From Enterovibrio sp. JCM 19048 (GTDB lineage: Bacteria; Pseudomonadota; Gammaproteobacteria; Enterobacterales; Vibrionaceae): a stretch of DNA of 64,000 nt. The notes under the pieces were generated by a model, which had not been told where the DNA came from, did no database searches, and saw nothing but the letters and a program-made list of their open reading frames with translations. Shown one piece after another: positions 20,809 through 31,501 of this stretch. The position numbers were made by a program, and so were the translations under genes. Every line of letters begins with the position of its first letter. Within the stretch, counting starts at the first letter, position 1. The stretch lies in the NCBI GenBank assembly GCA_001310415.1, contig BAXE01000012.1, positions 1 to 64,000 on the forward strand. The letters run 5' to 3'.

Positions 20809-22123
20809 CTAGAACCGCTTCCCTCGCTTCAGCACCCACCAGGGAGCCATTGATGACTCTTCATGACTGCGGCGAAATACTTCATTAACCATTGAAAAAG
20901 CAGTCACCATACGCATAAGAAAAAGATAGACCGGATACAGGGCAGCCAGACAGCCATAGAGAGATCTGCACGCGGACGTTCGGAAATAAAACCGATATAC
21001 ACCACAAATGACAACAGCAAGAGTCCCAAATACGTCAGGTACAGTGCTGCCATCAGTGCGATGACAACCGTGGAGGATAGGCGACCACAAGCCATACCGT
21101 AAAACCCAGCACCAGCAGGGGCAAGAGGACGTTTTGCAATACGCCATAGACAAATACAAACAGGAAATTGCCCCAACCAAGCAGCTTGGGTGTCAGGCCC
21201 TGTCGGTGTTTACGCAAGAAAAGGAACAGCAAATCCCCATCCACCGCAGTCTTTGCATCACCAGCTTTGATGGTGTCCGGCACATCGGTATGCCCAATCG
21301 CATGGGTGGCAAACCCGAGCGATTTGTCAGGATAGCGGGTCTTGTATTGCTTGAGGCGCATGGTGAGGTCGAGGTCTTCGGCCGTGTGGGTATCCCAGCC
21401 TCCCGCACGCTCGAGAATGTCGCGGTGAAACGCGCCAAAGGCACCGGAGATATTGTTCAGTACACCCCAGGTTGCCATACCCGTTTTACCCAATTGCATC
21501 GAAAGCATATATTCAAGCGCCTGCATCCGTGTCAGCAGATTTCGCCGCCAGTTGCGTACCCGCAGGGCGCCGCCACAGGCAAGGTATTTGGGTTGCTGCA
21601 GCATATTGACCATGGTTCGTACCATGTCGTTGTCGAAAGAGGTGTCACCGTCGACATTAATGACAATTGAATGGGACGCTTCAGCAAGCCCCGCATTCAG
21701 GGTGCTGACACGGCCACCCCGTTGCCACTTTGGCACCAGTCTCACGGGGCGGTTTTTTATCCCTGCGTATTTTCTCTTGGCGGCGAGGGCAGCGGCATAG
21801 GTATGTTGGTTTTGAACCGCGCCATCAATAACCGGCAGGATCTCTATTTCGCCGCTATAAAGTTGCTCGACCAGGGTATCGATAGTGATGGCAATGGCGT
21901 CGCCTTCGCCGTAACAGGTAATGATCACGCTGATGCCGGGCGTTGTCTGTCTTTGGTCGCCGGATACATCCTGATGAGCTGCCCAGCGGAATACACCGGT
22001 CATGACCAGAAAGTACAGAGGCAACTCCACGGCTACCAGCATTGGCATCAAGGTCAACCAGAGTGCGCTGTCTTCAGACAGTGCAGCGAATATGCCGCGC
22101 AGGAAATACAGGGTTTCAGTCAT
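20809..22123 (-). CDS. Processive family 2 glycosyltransferase, membrane-embedded (two or more lost bases)
   Basis: About 438 residues when repaired. It has one N-terminal helix (about 21-43), then a GT-A domain with ISVIITCYGEGD (65-76), the DGD metal motif (158-160) and AED (248-250) as base region. C-terminal helices follow. The start overlaps the previous stop by 8 bases. Breaks near 21075 and 20940 are each fixed by one base. The continuous frame reads GDAKTAVDGD where the family QxxRW motif should be, but the shifted frame at 21241-21255 reads QRLRW, suggesting further compensating lost bases there. It resembles cellulose/alginate-type polymerases; the product is unknown. Confidence 0.85.
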
Positions 22124-23447
22124 CCACCCGCCCGCTCATTTTCATAACCAGCCAGTTGGCGGCATCGTCTGTCATCAATTCATCGGGTAGCGTCCACGCG
22201 TAAACCTGCAGGGTAAAGTCATCCACTTCGATAAGTGATGCCAGTTCTGTGATTTTCTCCTGTAAGCGGCCAAGAGCCGCCTGGGGTGTTTGGGGCATTA
22301 AAAGTAACAGGGTATCCGGCGTGTATTGGCAGCAAAGATCGGTATCGCGCAGCAAGCCGTTCAAGCGCTCAGAGAGATGTTCTGTCAGGGAAAGGGTTTT
22401 AAGTTCGCCGTGTTTTTGCCCGTAGCTTTCCAGACCGGGAAGGTGGAGAGCGAGGATCAAGTGCTGCTGTTGGTGACGCCGTGCGAGTTTGTTGAGCCAG
22501 GGAAGCAAACTAAGTAAAAAAGGGGCATCGACCAAATGGTTGAGTGACAACGCAGGTATCTGGAATGTCTGTCCATTCCGCAACAGGGAAGCGGTCTGTA
22601 TGCCCGTATCATAGCGGTAGATTTGACGGGCAATCAGCGCATTGGGCGCAGAAAAAGTATCACAGGAGAGGCAGCGGGCTTTGGTCTGGGCTTCGCTGAA
22701 CCTGTGTTTGCAGCTCTGGCAAACGTAAGTTTCCAGTGGACGGTCATAATCGACGCCAATATGGCGAAGCTGGGTCAGGCAATTCGGGCAGACCAGTTTT
22801 CCACTCCGGGTGAACGCTTCCTGATCCGCGACATGTCCACAGGTGAAGCAGTGGAGAGAATGCTCGTGGCGAATATCCAGGCCCTGGCAGTGAGGGCAGG
22901 TTTCGACATAGTTGAGGTGCCCGCTTTGGCAGCTGGGGCAAAAACGCACCTTATCCACCAGTTCGCCTTCAACAAGGTAACCGCGTTGGGTCAGCTGCAG
23001 GAGGGCATGATAGGGCGTAGCCCGCTCTTCGTTGTAGGCTTCAAGCAATGGGTAGCGGTATATCCCACGGGAGCTGGCATCACGGACAGGCTGCAACTCC
23101 CTCCCGTCATCCAGCCATAACCAGGCGAGCAATGGCTCACTTTCCCCATTTTTTATTGCTGCGAGATACTGAAGGTGATCCTGCCATACAGATTCAAGAT
23201 CGTCTGGGATATGCGCCCCGTCACTCAATGCCATGGAAAGGGCAGAGGGCTGTGAGACATAGATGCGCCATTGCCAGAAACGCTGGCTGCGGTGCATGGC
23301 TTCCAGCAACGCATCCTGCTCTGCGTTGTCAGTAATGACCACGATACCGGGCTTCTCGGGCAGAGCCCGCCAGTCGGAAATAAACTGTGCCGGGTAGCGT
23401 TCCGTTGCGTCGACACCTAACTGGAAAAAAGGCAGGGATTGCGCCAT
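22116..23447 (-). CDS. Triple zinc-ribbon protein with degenerate GGDEF-like C terminus (TackOD1-type)
   Basis: About 443 residues from MAQSLPFFQLGVD (23447). Residues 1-125 look like a receiver-like or nucleotide-sensing N domain (PGIVVITDNAEQDALL). Then come twelve cysteines as three CxxC...CxxC pairs: 170/173-184/187, 200/203-220/223, 243/246-259/262. The C-terminal ~130 residues (LILALHLPGLESYG ... DTLLLLMPQT) resemble a GGDEF fold without the GGDEF signature. This matches my memory of the TackOD1 output domain; a profile search is needed. It is the first gene of a translationally overlapping set with the GT2 and HlyD-like genes, suggesting it regulates that synthase. Confidence 0.7.
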   Translation of the reverse strand: MAQSLPFFQLGVDATERYPAQFISDWRALPEKPGIVVITDNAEQDALLEAMHRSQRFWQWRIYVSQPSALSMALSDGAHIPDDLESVWQDHLQYLAAIKNGESEPLLAWLWLDDGRELQPVRDASSRGIYRYPLLEAYNEERATPYHALLQLTQRGYLVEGELVDKVRFCPSCQSGHLNYVETCPHCQGLDIRHEHSLHCFTCGHVADQEAFTRSGKLVCPNCLTQLRHIGVDYDRPLETYVCQSCKHRFSEAQTKARCLSCDTFSAPNALIARQIYRYDTGIQTASLLRNGQTFQIPALSLNHLVDAPFLLSLLPWLNKLARRHQQQHLILALHLPGLESYGQKHGELKTLSLTEHLSERLNGLLRDTDLCCQYTPDTLLLLMPQTPQAALGRLQEKITELASLIEVDDFTLQVYAWTLPDELMTDDAANWLVMKMSGRVDD

Positions 23448-23579
23448 GACGATACGACCTGTCTGTCTCACTGCAAGACTGAAAGTGTAGGGGATAAAAG
23501 CAGATATTGCGTGTAGCAAGGAAGTGACGGTTGGGTGACGCGGCTTTGGAAACCCAAAGGCCGCGAGAATGGAGCGGGG

Positions 23580-26467
23580 TTACTCGTGGGCAGTCAGTTC
23601 ATTCAATAAAGACGGGAAGCCCCAACTGTCTTTACCCACCTCGACCGGTATGCCAGTGAGGTACTCATAGATTGTGGGTGCGAGCGATCCGTTAATGGCC
23701 GTCCCAACCCGGGTGTTGCCGAAACCGGTGCTCCCCAGAAGCCAAGGAAGGCATCCTTTTCATGAAAGTGTTCACCGGCATGACGTCCGGGGACTTTGGT
23801 GTTGTAGCCCACGCCCTGGGCCGGAAACAGGTTCATGGTTCCGGCGCGGCTTTCGTCATACAGGTGGGCAAGCTGATTGACGCTGTCAGGGCGCGGCGTC
23901 AGTCGTGTTAACTGTTGCCATGCCGTTGAATCGCACCAGCTTGAAACATCATCTTCCTGTGCTTTGTCTATACACTGGCTGATTAGCTGCTGCTTTTCAG
24001 CTTCCTGGTCAGGGGAAAGCGCTGCAGCGTAAGGGTTCGGCCTTTCGATATCGAGAAGCTGTGGCCTGCCTTCCTGTTCGCCGTAATAGCGGACTTTGTT
24101 GCCCTGCCGCTCGATAAATTCATCAACACGCTCACCGCCTTCTACCCTGACAAGCCGGATAGTGCAGGCTGAAAGATCGCAGTCACGTTCCCGTACCACC
24201 AGATAGTCCAGGCTGTCACCCAAGCGAGTGGCAGTCTCCGAGACAATATCAATCGCCGGGGCACTTTCGGCGAAAGAAGGCGGTTTCCATCCCGTCAATT
24301 CTTTATACAAAGGTTGCACCTGCCAGCCACGGCCTGAATTGAACAAATCCATCATATAGTTACCCCCGGCAGTGGAGGCGACAATAATGTCTGCGTCTTT
24401 ATTGCTGGGATAGTCAAAGGCATGAGTGATCTTTGGACCTTCCCCTTCATCAGACGAGATTTTCCTGACGTTAATGGCAAGCCCATGATCTTGCTCGATA
24501 CCATCAAAAACGACCTGTTCCGGGCTGACAATATGGTGGATAGGAGTAAGGCCGTGATCGCCTGCCATGCCCCACAGTGTCTGGTTGTACACGCCGGCAT
24601 CGCGGTAAACAGTTTCCATCTGGCTGAGCCAGAAATCCAGCCGGTTCAGTTCACCGGTGGGGGCAATAATTTCATCAGCAAACGGGCCAGTGAAATGGGC
24701 GAAATGATCCGGCCAGGGGTTATACGCCAACAAGAAGTCCGGTAACCCGCCTTGGGATTGTTCTGCGTACGCTGCAAGGGCATCTTTTATGGCAAGACGC
24801 TTGGTAAACATTGTCACCGGCGTCCACCATGACATCTCATTGTACGCCTTGATGTCGGCAAGCAATGCAATGCGCCGTTCCCTGAGCTTTGTTTCCATCT
24901 CGCCCCGATGGCGTAGCTCTTTCAAACACCGCTGTTCGCCAAAGTCCCGCACAGCTTCCCCGAGGCCGAGGTTGAGCAGGGCATCAAAGCTGGATTCTGC
25001 GTACCAGTCATACTGCGCATTGCAGTTCATGGTGATGCGGGGAACCAAACGTTCGAACTGGGTTTTGGCGCCGTGACTTGCAAAAATTGGGTCGAGTTGC
25101 AGGGCATCATTGCCAAAAAAGTAATAGGCGCGGTCTACATCGCGGTCAACAAAATGGAAGTTGGGAATACCAGTGCCTCCCTCTCCGGCAACATTTGCTC
25201 CGGTCTTGATGATAGGCAGATTGCGAACACTGATGGTAGGCGTGGTGGAAACGCCGTACTCGACAATGCCATTGGCAACTGCCTGGTAAGTACGCTTAAA
25301 GAAAGGCAGGTAGCGCGGATCGTCAAACGGCTTATTGGCGACTGCATACAGAAAATCATTTTTCGGGCTGTGGTTGGGGCTGGAAACCGGCAATCCTTGT
25401 GGCGCCATGTTTGCGGCATCCTGCTCATCGCGTTACCTGCTGTAAAAACGGTGATGGGGTAGGGCTGACCAATCCTTGCATCAACCCTTGTTGTAAGCCA
25501 TCGACAGTGATCTGTACGCCCAGTGGACGTTTGTTCTGATGGGTCAGGTATTCAATTAACTGATCCGGGTTGTCAGAAAACTGCGTTTGCAGCCAGTCGT
25601 CAAGCGCGTCGCTTTCGCCTTGTTGAGCAGGAATTGGCGGTATCCTTTCAGCACGTTCAGGCGCACAAAGTCGACAAGGCTGATGGTGATGGCTTCCGCC
25701 TTGTTGTTGTGCTTGTCTTTGTTTGAAGGATTACCGTCTTCCACGATGGCCATCACTGCGGCTTTCATGTCTCCTTCTTCTAGGCTCTGGCTGTATTTTT
25801 CGAGCATGGAAACCAGAATCGCCTGCACGGTGGCGACGGTTTCCCTGTCATTGGCGGAATCGGTCAGATAAGGATATTGATCTGGGATTTCGTCGCCGTA
25901 GAGCCATTTATCTTTGCCGAAAAGTGCATCATATAAGGTCACTAGCGTTGCAATGAACTGGCGGTTCAGCAGGCTTTTTTCTTGTTTGTCTTCTTCTGTT
26001 TTTGAAGGAGCTTCAACGGTTCCGGCGTCAGGTTCCAGCGTAAACAGGGAATGCTGCCATTGTGCTAGCTCGCCGGTGCTGTAGGTATCTAGAAGATATC
26101 GCTTGAAGATGTCTTCATTGATGACTTCACCGGTGTATTTGTCGTAGAAACTGTAGAGCAGGTGACCGAGCTGGATAGCATAGCGGGGGTTGGAAAGCTG
26201 GCCTATCACCCGGGTTTTCACTTCCGCATCCAGCGGCAATGTGAGGATCAGCGTATCAAGGGTGACACCGCCGACAGTGAACAACGCGATGTCCCTGCTG
26301 GTCGCAGCGGACACTTCAATCGAGTCGAAAATGTTGGAAAAGACCAACTGGCTGCTGTTGTAGACGGCACCAATGACAGGCGTGTTGCCAAGATCATTGG
26401 TGGCTGCAGCGGGAGACGCGCCCAATGCCGCGCCAAGAATCCAGGGGTAAAAGCGGTTCAAAATCAT
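23580..26467 (-). CDS. Large alkaline-phosphatase-superfamily phosphodiesterase/sulfatase-like protein (about four lost bases)
   Basis: Read as one gene of about 963 residues. It has a signal peptide (FYPWILGAALGASPAAA) and a helical N region of about 300 residues, then VQITVDGLQQGL, the usual first metal-binding Asp of the superfamily. The nucleophile region STTPTISVRNLPIIKTG follows, then GGTGIPNFHFVDRD, PWPDHFAHFTGP and WGMAGDHGLTPIHH, with metal-binding Asp and His. Breaks near 25622 (one base), 25430 (two bases) and 23715 (one base) must be repaired. An alternative is two coupled genes meeting at an ATGA at 25428, but then the first metal-binding Asp would sit in the upstream protein. 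It lies leftward-transcribed, downstream of the sulfite dehydrogenase genes. Confidence 0.65.
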
Positions 26468-26583
26468 AATGTCACTGTATTGGCGAAATTGTTTAGAGCT
26501 TACCGGAGTGATGGGGAAGGGTAACGGAGAGCGGCGCATTTTTGTGCGCCGCCTCCTTGATTCATCGGTACAGTGTCCCTGTT

Positions 26584-27245
26584 TTACTCAGTGCCGTAGT
26601 AAGTGGAAAGGTAGGTGACAACAGCCTCATGATCAGCTTCGTCCAGTTCATCCATGCCCTGTTCATCCACCATCCATTCTAAGGTTTCCTCCCAGCTGTC
26701 TCGGCTCAATCCTTGCTGCGCGACGAGATGCAAGGAATGGCAGGCCGAGCAGACGGACGCAACGAGCGCCATGTTCTCGCCCGGTTCCAGGATGCCATCA
26801 CCGGCTGATTTAACGGGCGTGTTGGCGGCGGCTGTTGTCCAGTCGGGCGGGTTAGGGTTTTGGTGGCAAGCCATGCGATGATCGCCGCACGGGCTCCGGG
26901 GTCTGCCACGCCCGGGAATACCATGTTCGTGCCGGGTGCGAAACTTGCCGGATCGGCGAGGTATACATCCAGTTTTTCTGCATCCCATTTGCCGCTATGT
27001 TGTTTTAACCCGTCGCTGTATTTAAAGCCCGGATAGGACGCGATCTCTCTTTCTGCAATGCCGTAAAGGGGAGGTCCAACGACGGTGACGCCATCAGGTT
27101 CGAACTGGTGACAGGCTTTACAAACCATCGCCTGTTGTTCACCGACTGCAATCAATGCTTCGTCCGCTACAGCATTGCCGCTGAGCAGGAAAAGCGATGA
27201 AAAGAAGAGCGGGATAACCCGCTCGTTCATACTCTTATTTGTCAT
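26584..27245 (-). CDS. Diheme c-type cytochrome, probable sulfite dehydrogenase subunit (one lost base)
   Basis: About 220 residues. The start at 27245 follows an AAGGGG site 6 bases past the preceding stop. The signal peptide is VIPLFFSSLFLLSGNAVA. Heme motifs are CKACH (first domain, with Met ligand in PGTNMVFPG) and CSACH (second domain, followed by SLHLVAQQGLSRDSWEETLEWM). The second domain resembles SorB-type cytochromes that accept electrons from sulfite dehydrogenase. The frame breaks near 26865 and one A (CACCAAAAACCC) joins the domains as LATKNPNPPDWT. It forms an operon with the molybdenum subunit upstream. Confidence 0.85.
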
Positions 27246-27250
27246 TCCGC

Positions 27251-28564
27251 TTACCCCTTCACGACCAATGCCACGCGGTGGAAGCTGTTGTTCAGGTAGC
27301 CTTTCGGATTCCATGCAATGGCAAACGGCTGGCTGATACCCTGATCGTCGGTGGCTTTTGCCCACACCTCATAGTAGCCAGGCTGCGGAAACGTCACCTT
27401 GGCATTGAAGGTTTGCCATGCGCCCGGGTTTGCCGGCTCTTCAAGCTCTGCGTCAATCCAGGTCGCGCCAAAGTCGTTGGAGAGCTGTACGTTGTTGACT
27501 TTTCGATCCCCAGACCAAGCATGGCCGCGCACCAACACTTCTTTGCCTGTGATTTCGCTGTTGGTTTGGGGGGAGGTGATCAAGGATTTCACCGGCATAC
27601 GCTCAATGATCACAAAATCTTCTTTATCGACCTTCTCCCCTGGCGCAACCGGACGGTTTGGAACCCGGTACGAGGTTCCTGTCATTTTCGGCCCATCATG
27701 CACCTGGTCACGAACCTGAATGCGGTTTAGCCATTTTTGCGAACAGGAACCCGGCCAGCCTGGCACAACCAAGCGCAGCGGTGCACCGTTCATTGGGTGA
27801 AGTGGCTGACCGTTTTGCGCAAAGGCGATCAGGTTTTCGCTGCCCATGGCTTTTTCGATGGGTAAACCACGGGAGATCGGCAGCTTTCCTTCTTTGCCTG
27901 AAAGGTGTTTGTCGGCGCCATAATGTGCCGTATATACCGCGCCATCTTTCACGCCGGCGGCTTTCAGCACATCGGCAAGGCGGACGCCTGTCCAGTTTGA
28001 GCAGGCGACGGCACCATACGTCCACTGGTTGCCTTTCGCGGGCGGTTCAAAAAAGGCACGGCCGTTCCCGCCACATTCGACCACTAACTGTTGCTCCACC
28101 ACCTCGAAGTTCTTTTTTAAATCTTCAATGGTCAGGGTCATGGGTTTGTCGACCAGCCCATCGATGGTGAGCGTCCAGGTTTCCGGACTGACTTCGGTCG
28201 GGGGAATACCGTTGTTGCGGATAAAGTGGCGCTGGGTGGGGGTGACATCGTCATTGAGCAGGTGTGGTGGCGTTTCAGCATTCATGGGCCGGTCGTTGAG
28301 CACCACCAGTCCATCCTTCCCTTCGATCACGACATCCTCAAGCCCTTCTGCAAATGCAGCCGGGATTATTCCTGCCGGCATATTGCGGTGAAAGGGAATC
28401 GCGCCTCCTAACACCGCTGCCATGGTGGCAAGTCCCGCGCCTTTCAAAAAGCCGCGGCGATCCGGGTAGCTGACCCTTCCAAACACCTTTTTATCCGCGT
28501 TTTCTGGGTCGTTTTGATAGATATCGAAGATACCTTGCTTGTCTTTGTTTTCCTCATTTGCCAT
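27251..28564 (-). CDS. sorA: Sulfite dehydrogenase molybdenum subunit (SorA/SoxC family)
   Basis: 437 residues, intact. A TAT signal is present (RRGFLKGAGLATMAAVLGGA, residues 36-55), so it is exported folded. The Moco-binding Cys is in VVECGGNGRA (Cys164), and the C-terminal Mo-co dimerisation domain includes WSGDRKVNNVQLSNDFGATW. It oxidises sulfite to sulfate in the periplasm and passes electrons to the adjacent cytochrome. The start has an AGGAAG site. A 24-bp palindromic region sits just upstream. Whether it acts on sulfite or another S-oxide substrate cannot be told from sequence. Confidence 0.85.
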   Translation of the reverse strand: MANEENKDKQGIFDIYQNDPENADKKVFGRVSYPDRRGFLKGAGLATMAAVLGGAIPFHRNMPAGIIPAAFAEGLEDVVIEGKDGLVVLNDRPMNAETPPHLLNDDVTPTQRHFIRNNGIPPTEVSPETWTLTIDGLVDKPMTLTIEDLKKNFEVVEQQLVVECGGNGRAFFEPPAKGNQWTYGAVACSNWTGVRLADVLKAAGVKDGAVYTAHYGADKHLSGKEGKLPISRGLPIEKAMGSENLIAFAQNGQPLHPMNGAPLRLVVPGWPGSCSQKWLNRIQVRDQVHDGPKMTGTSYRVPNRPVAPGEKVDKEDFVIIERMPVKSLITSPQTNSEITGKEVLVRGHAWSGDRKVNNVQLSNDFGATWIDAELEEPANPGAWQTFNAKVTFPQPGYYEVWAKATDDQGISQPFAIAWNPKGYLNNSFHRVALVVKG

Positions 28565-28583
28565 AGCTGACTTCCTTTCTGGT

Positions 28584-28607
28584 TATAATTTATTCGATTA
28601 AATTATA
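28584..28607. promoter_or_regulatory. Palindromic operator/promoter candidate upstream of sorA
   Basis: Perfect 9-bp arms TATAATTTA and TAAATTATA are separated by TTCGAT. The site is 20 bases upstream of the sorA start and contains -10-like TATAAT on both strands. Function is inferred from position. Confidence 0.5.
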
Positions 28608-28655
28608 GACATGTCAGTAAGGCTGCCAGTCGGCTTCCGGACGAATGCGTGGGCA

Positions 28656-29926
28656 TCAGAACTGGGTAGATAACCAGTTTTCGACCATAAATGTATTATC
28701 CGCCAAGGCGATAAAACGCCATTTATCAAAGGTTAAGCAAGGGTGAGAGCCTGAGAAGGCGATGATATCTCCCACTTTTATATCAAGGTCATCCGGAACA
28801 TTAACGAACATGTGTTGATCCATGACTTTTGTGGCCACGATACCTTCAACATCAATGGCTTTACCATTTCGAAATCCTCTCTCTGGTTTGGGCAAACCAG
28901 CATCGTAGGCAGTGTCCCGTTTTCCAAGCCCGATCACAGCTTTCCCTTTTCAGGCGTCGAAATGACGTACGCCCAAACCTCCAGGGCATTGCGCAAATCC
29001 CCTTCGAAATCTCCTCGCCGTTGCTGCTTTGCCAGTCTGTCGATCACTGCCCGCTGGGATTGTTCATAAATGCCGGTGTCATGAGTGACGTAACAGCCGG
29101 GACGGATCACCGGCAAAAGTGCGGAATAGCGGGTAAAAATGGCGGCGACCACGTCATACCAGGCAGAGCCAGCGCCGGTAATGATTGCCTTCTCGGTGTC
29201 TATCAATTGCTCGTTAACCAGCTGTTCGCAAAACGCCGCACAGGATTCGACAAAGTCATGCACTGCTGCCTCCGCATCTTCACCGTGTATGACGCCTTCA
29301 TAAAACTCGATGCCGGACAGAGCAATTCCCGGCAGGGCATGGGCGAATGCCGCTAGTTTGCGGGCATCCTCCGGTGTCCGTTCACCGCAGCGTCCTTGTG
29401 GTACCCCGAGTTCTATCAATACGTGAATGCACGCAGAACGCTGTGCAAAGTAGTCAGAAAGCGCCTGCAGGTTCTCTTCGCTGTCGACGCAGCAATAAAC
29501 CGTAACCGGGAAAGCTTGCTGCATCGCTGCTATGGCTGCCATGTTGGCTTTACCGACTAACTGGTTGGCGATAATGATGTTCTTGGCACCACACAGGGCG
29601 GCGATTTCGACTTGGGCTGGGGATGCGACTGTCAGTCCCCACGCGCCTTTCTCCAGTTGCGCTTTGAACAGCGCGGGTGTCATGGATGTCTTCCCGTGCG
29701 GGCAGAGTGCGGCCTTGTGTTGGTCAGCAAAGTGCTGCATCCAGGCAATGTTGTTGTCGAGGGCGTCTTTCAGGATCACGGCGGCGGGCAGTGAAATATC
29801 TTCGTTAACCAGACTGTAGCGGCCGTCTGGCTTTTTCTCTGTCCAAACCCCTTTGGTACCCACGGGAAAACTTTCGTGAAGTGATACCTGATAGTTTTCA
29901 GTCGCTTGTTGCGCTGTGTCTGCCAT
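28656..29926 (-). CDS. D-serine dehydratase-like / DSD1-family PLP enzyme (one lost base)
   Basis: About 423 residues. The alanine-racemase-type N-terminal barrel has the PLP lysine in CPHGKTSMTPALF, and further motifs are ELGVPQGRCG and ITGAGSAWYD. The C-terminal domain (GDIIAFSGSHPCLTFDKW) has the Cys/His zinc-site pattern of D-serine dehydratase and D-threonine aldolase-like enzymes. The frame breaks near 28936; one G restores EKGKAVIGLGKRDTAYD. It is divergent from the N-acyl-D-amino-acid deacylase and RidA genes, so it probably eliminates ammonia from the released D-amino acid. Substrate is inferred. Confidence 0.85.
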
Positions 29927-30052
29927 TCCTTATTCTCCTAACATCCTTGTCGGCGATTGGGTATCAAACGATGGTATGCAGTTGTGCCACTTCAGGCTAC
30001 AGCAAACTGCAGGGATTAGACCCGCGTCATAGTGAAAGTTTCAGGGGGAAAC

Positions 30053-31488
30053 GTGCAGTTTGATTTTGTTGTCCGGCAGGCATCGGTGGTGGATGGAACC
30101 GGTAAAAACAGCTTCGAGGCAGACGTTGCTGTAAAGGGTGACCGTATCGCCGTCATCGGCAAACCGGCACACTGAACGCAGAGAAGATAATAAACGCAAA
30201 GGGGCTTGTGCTGGCTCCCGGCTTTATTGATGTGCATACCCATGACGATACCCAGGTGATCAAACATCCCAGCTGTGAAGCAAAAATCAGTCAGGGTGTC
30301 ACGACGGTGATCGTGGGCAACTGCGGTATCAGCGCCGCCTGTGCATTGTTGAAGGGCGATCCGCCGGACCCAATGAACCTGCTCGGTAAACGCAGTGATT
30401 TTGATTACCCAAGTTTTGCTGAGTACATACTTGCGGTGCAAGAGGCTGCGCCTGCGGTGAATGTGGCAGCGCTGGTTGGGCATACCACACTGCGCAACAA
30501 CGTGATGGATAACCTGTACCGACCAGCAACACAGACCGAAATACAGTTGATGCGCCGCGCCCTTCGCTATGCCCTTGAACAGGGCGCACTCGGCTTGAGT
30601 TCCGGCCTCGCGTATGCCAGCGCCCATGAAGCCACCACAGACGAAGTAAAGGCGCTGGCCGAAGAACTCGCCACTTTCGACGCGGTTTACACCACCCATC
30701 TTCGCAGTGAATTTGAACCCATCCTGACCGCCATGGAAGAAGCCTTTGCGACGGCCAGACATGCAGACGTGCCCTTGGTTATCTCCCATCTGAAATGTGC
30801 CGGAGCCGGTAACTGGGGACGCACAAAAGAGGTGTTGTCTTTGATGGATTCTGCTGCAAAGGGTCAGGATATCGGCTGTGACTGTTACCCCTATGCGGCC
30901 AGCTCATCCACCCTGGATTTAAAACAGGTAACGGATGAATTCGATATCTTCATAACCTGGTCAGACGCAATGCCGGAGCAGGGAGGAAGAATGCTGGATG
31001 ATATTGCCAAATCCCTCAACGTCTCCTTGCTGGAAGCGGCAAAGAGGTTGCAACCGGCAGGGGCGGTATACCACTGTATGGATGAAAAGGATGTGCAGAA
31101 TGTGATGCGCTATCCCCTCACCATGATTGGTTCTGACGGCCTGCCCAATGACCCGCACCCACACCCAAGGCTGTGGGGAGCCTTTCCAAGGGTGTTGGGG
31201 CATTACTGTCGGGAGCAGAATCTGTTTCCAATCGAGCAGGCAGTGCACAAAATGACAGGACTTTCAGCCCAGCGTTTTGCACTTAAAGACAGAGGACAAA
31301 TACGTGAAGGGGCGTTCGCCGACCTGGTGTTGTTCGACCCCGAAACCATCTCGGACAGGGCTACATTTTCTTCACCTAAACAAGCGGCATCAGGCATCAA
31401 ACGTGTTTGGGTAAACGGCGCTTTGGCATGGCAGGAAGGCAACCAAACCGGTCAACGGTCAGGACGATTTATAAAACGAAAACAATAG
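30053..31488 (+). CDS. N-acyl-D-amino-acid deacylase (D-aminoacylase family), one lost base
   Basis: About 478 residues, starting at GTG 30053 behind an AGGGGG site. It is a metal-dependent amidohydrolase: N-terminal beta domain (QFDFVVRQASVVDGTG), metal motif GFIDVHTHDD, GNCGIS, GHTTLRNNVM, SSGLAYASAHEATTDE, and SHLKCAGAGNWG. The end of the barrel has SDGLPNDPHPHPRLWG. It removes acyl groups from N-acyl-D-amino acids. The frame breaks near 30170 and one base restores it. RidA follows after 13 bases in the same operon. Confidence 0.88.
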
Positions 31489-31501
31489 TGGAGAAAGGAA
31501 T

